Below, one piece after another: positions 5,774 through 6,356 of a stretch of DNA of 6,356 nucleotides. Within the stretch, counting starts at the first letter, position 1, and each line of letters starts with the position of its first letter. Below the pieces are notes generated by a model. It was not told the origin of the DNA and ran no database searches. It saw nothing but the letters and a program-made list of their open reading frames with translations. The position numbers and the translations under genes were made by a program. The DNA comes from CAYIFA01 sp964362625 (GTDB lineage Bacteria > Patescibacteriota > Minisyncoccia > 1-14-0-10-42-19), in NCBI GenBank assembly GCA_964362625.1, contig CAYIFA010000045.1, forward strand, positions 1-6,356, given 5' to 3'.

Positions 5774-5801
5774 ATCCCAGAGGTTCAATTTGTTAATAAC
5801 T
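5709..5801 (-). ncRNA. Predicted small hairpin RNA, antisense to the rny 3' flank
   Basis: A perfect sigma70-type promoter places the start at about A5801, and a strong terminator ends the RNA at 5709, giving about 93 nt. The first third is mostly unpaired and holds GTTATTAAC (5800-5792) and TTGAACCTCTG (5788-5778). The rest is one long hairpin with an 11-bp perfect stem, GCCTCTTCTTT (5773-5763) against AAAGAAGAGGC (5734-5724). It is topped by a small hairpin, TGTTC-CTA-GAACA (5751-5739), and extended at its base by GGA/TCC pairs and weaker pairing to GGCGG. No start codon with a plausible ORF is visible in it. The RNA starts in the promoter region of the next gene and ends 7 bases past the rny stop, so it would be complementary to any rny read-through mRNA. 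The CCUCU stretches could bind Shine-Dalgarno-like sequences, but targets are unknown. I do not recognise a known RNA family. Confidence 0.6.
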
Positions 5802-5807
5802 ACCTAT

Positions 5808-5836
5808 ATTATACACCCAAAATAACCTTTTGTCAA
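5808..5836 (-). promoter_or_regulatory. Consensus sigma70-type promoter of the small RNA
   Basis: On the minus strand TTGACA (5836-5831) and TATAAT (5813-5808) are separated by exactly 17 bases, a 12-of-12 match to the bacterial housekeeping consensus. It is the strongest promoter in the window. The start is predicted at about A5801. No protein-coding ORF follows, only the hairpin RNA described separately. It lies back to back with the promoter of the secreted-protein gene. Confidence 0.85.
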
Positions 5837-5859
5837 GCACGCAAAACCGTTGGGTATTT

Positions 5860-5865
5860 TATAAT
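5860..5865 (+). promoter_or_regulatory. -10 box of the secreted-protein gene
   Basis: A perfect TATAAT (5860-5865) lies six bases before ATG 5872, so the start site falls on the A of the ATG (leaderless). The -35 position at 17-base spacing (GCACGC, 5837-5842) does not match the consensus and directly abuts the -35 box of the opposing small-RNA promoter. Confidence 0.55.
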
Positions 5866-5871
5866 ACATAT

Positions 5872-6356
5872 ATGAAAAAATTCTCTATTTTAGTTCTTTT
5901 TATAATTTTTGCGCAGATTTCTTCGGCCGAAGAAACTGGCCCGTATCTTACTAATAAAGACGGGACCAAAACAGCCAAATTTGAAAAAACCGATTCGATT
6001 TATATCGCCGGATCTTGCCCGGCTGCTTCCGGAGAAACAGCGAGAGTTTATATTACCAACGATAAAGTCTGGGCTAATAATGATAGTTTAAATGATATCT
6101 CGGCCGGCATAGAATCGGTTTTGGTTGGGAATAACGCCGAGATACCGCGTATGGTTATTTGGAAGTATCTTCACGACGACGGCGACTACGATGTGCTGGT
6201 TGACGCAAATAACAATTTAAAATTGGACGACGTTGAAAAAGCTTGCGCAATCGGTGTAAGCGGCGCTGGATTTGTAATTGGAGCCGGTGCTCCACCACCT
6301 CCACCACCTCCACCACCTCCACCACCTCCACCTCCTCCGCCACCTCCTCCGCCACC
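5872..6356 (+). CDS. Secreted surface protein with Ig-like domain and polyproline tract, 3' end cut off
   Basis: The ORF is open from ATG 5872 to the window edge (161 full codons), with no stop. Residues 1-19 form a Sec signal peptide: MKK, a hydrophobic core SILVLFIIFAQI, then SSA before EE as a likely cleavage site. Residues 21-138 resemble a beta-rich extracellular module I associate with archaeal and candidate-phylum surface proteins. Its recognisable parts are DSIYIAGSCP (41-50), VYITNDKVWANND (59-71), ISAGIESVLV (76-85), IPRMVIWKYL (91-100) and YDVLVDANNN (106-115), ending in GAGFVI. DANNNLKLDDVE (111-122) fits a calcium-binding EF-hand-like loop, with acidic or Asn residues at positions 1, 3, 5, 9 and 12. 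C49 and C125 could form a disulfide. From residue 141 to the edge all 21 residues are proline, suggesting a rigid linker or wall-spanning segment before a further domain. The start is set by the -10 box. Family membership is from memory, and the overall function is unknown. Confidence 0.85.
   Translation, partial: MKKFSILVLFIIFAQISSAEETGPYLTNKDGTKTAKFEKTDSIYIAGSCPAASGETARVYITNDKVWANNDSLNDISAGIESVLVGNNAEIPRMVIWKYLHDDGDYDVLVDANNNLKLDDVEKACAIGVSGAGFVIGAGAPPPPPPPPPPPPPPPPPPPPP
6292..6356 (+). repeat. Polyproline-coding tandem repeat
   Basis: Four perfect copies of the 9-mer CCACCACCT run from 6292 to 6327 and then decay into CCA/CCT/CCG mixtures up to the window edge, all in the proline frame. 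The near-identical units suggest recent slippage growth, while the later codons are more varied. The full length is not visible. It is prone to assembly error. Confidence 0.9.

Noticed and set aside
5778..5788. CAGAGGTTCAA as a tRNA T-arm remnant or attachment site
   Set aside because: It resembles a T loop (GTTCAA) but the flanks do not pair as a 5-bp T stem, and no other tRNA part or integrase is nearby.
5703..5790. Reading the large inverted repeat as the terminator of rny
   Set aside because: On the + strand the stem is followed by ATCCCAGAGG with no T run; the T run is on the minus strand, which fits the small RNA.
5909..6091. 60-codon + strand ORF
   Set aside because: It lies wholly within the secreted-protein gene in another frame and has no promoter or start signal.
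6155..6355. Minus-strand ORF with a Val-Glu repeat (VVEVVEVVE)
   Set aside because: It is only the complement of the proline-coding repeat; the + strand frame has a signal peptide and a domain-like sequence.

Overview
The window reads as a piece of a Candidate Phyla Radiation (Patescibacteria) genome, most likely of the Parcubacteria type. This is inferred from gene style and not from a marker gene. The genes are compact and moderately AT-rich with very short gaps. A small RelE-type toxin-antitoxin pair and a tiny Lys/Glu-rich protein sit between housekeeping genes. Shine-Dalgarno sequences are almost absent. TGA, TAA and TAG are all used as stops, so the genetic code is the standard bacterial one.

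Layout, left to right. (1) The 3' end of a + strand gene with a CxxC knuckle, whose stop codon lies inside its own terminator hairpin (1-125). (2) A minus-strand block (143-1684) of a 12-helix MFS transporter, a 67-residue charged protein and tRNA-Ser(CGA). The tRNA has its own promoter inside the end of the small ORF. (3) An intergenic stretch (1685-1853) with an orphan + strand terminator, then a two-gene toxin-antitoxin operon (1854-2340). (4) A convergent minus-strand gpmI, the cofactor-independent phosphoglycerate mutase of glycolysis (2353-3978). (5) A divergent promoter region (3979-4172), then rny, the membrane-anchored endonuclease RNase Y (4173-5702). (6) An intergenic stretch (5703-5871) with a perfect sigma70-type promoter on the minus strand. 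It drives a predicted hairpin RNA of about 93 nt that ends at a terminator just past the rny stop. (7) The start of a secreted surface-type protein that runs off the window in a long polyproline tract (5872-6356).

Two observations stand out. First, the antitoxin gene, gpmI and the secreted-protein gene each have a -10 box exactly six bases before the ATG, and the MFS gene has one nine bases before. These genes are therefore probably transcribed as leaderless mRNAs, and this pattern also fixes their start codons. rny is the exception: its near-consensus promoter predicts a leader of about 96 nt. Second, the minus-strand RNA at 5709-5801 looks like an unannotated small RNA. It is antisense to the 3' flank of rny, and it shares an 11-base core with the short terminator-bearing stretch upstream of the toxin-antitoxin operon.

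Functionally this is mostly core metabolism and RNA turnover (gpmI, rny, tRNA-Ser) mixed with accessory genes (transporter, toxin-antitoxin, surface protein). I see no insertion sequence, phage gene, CRISPR array or replication origin.
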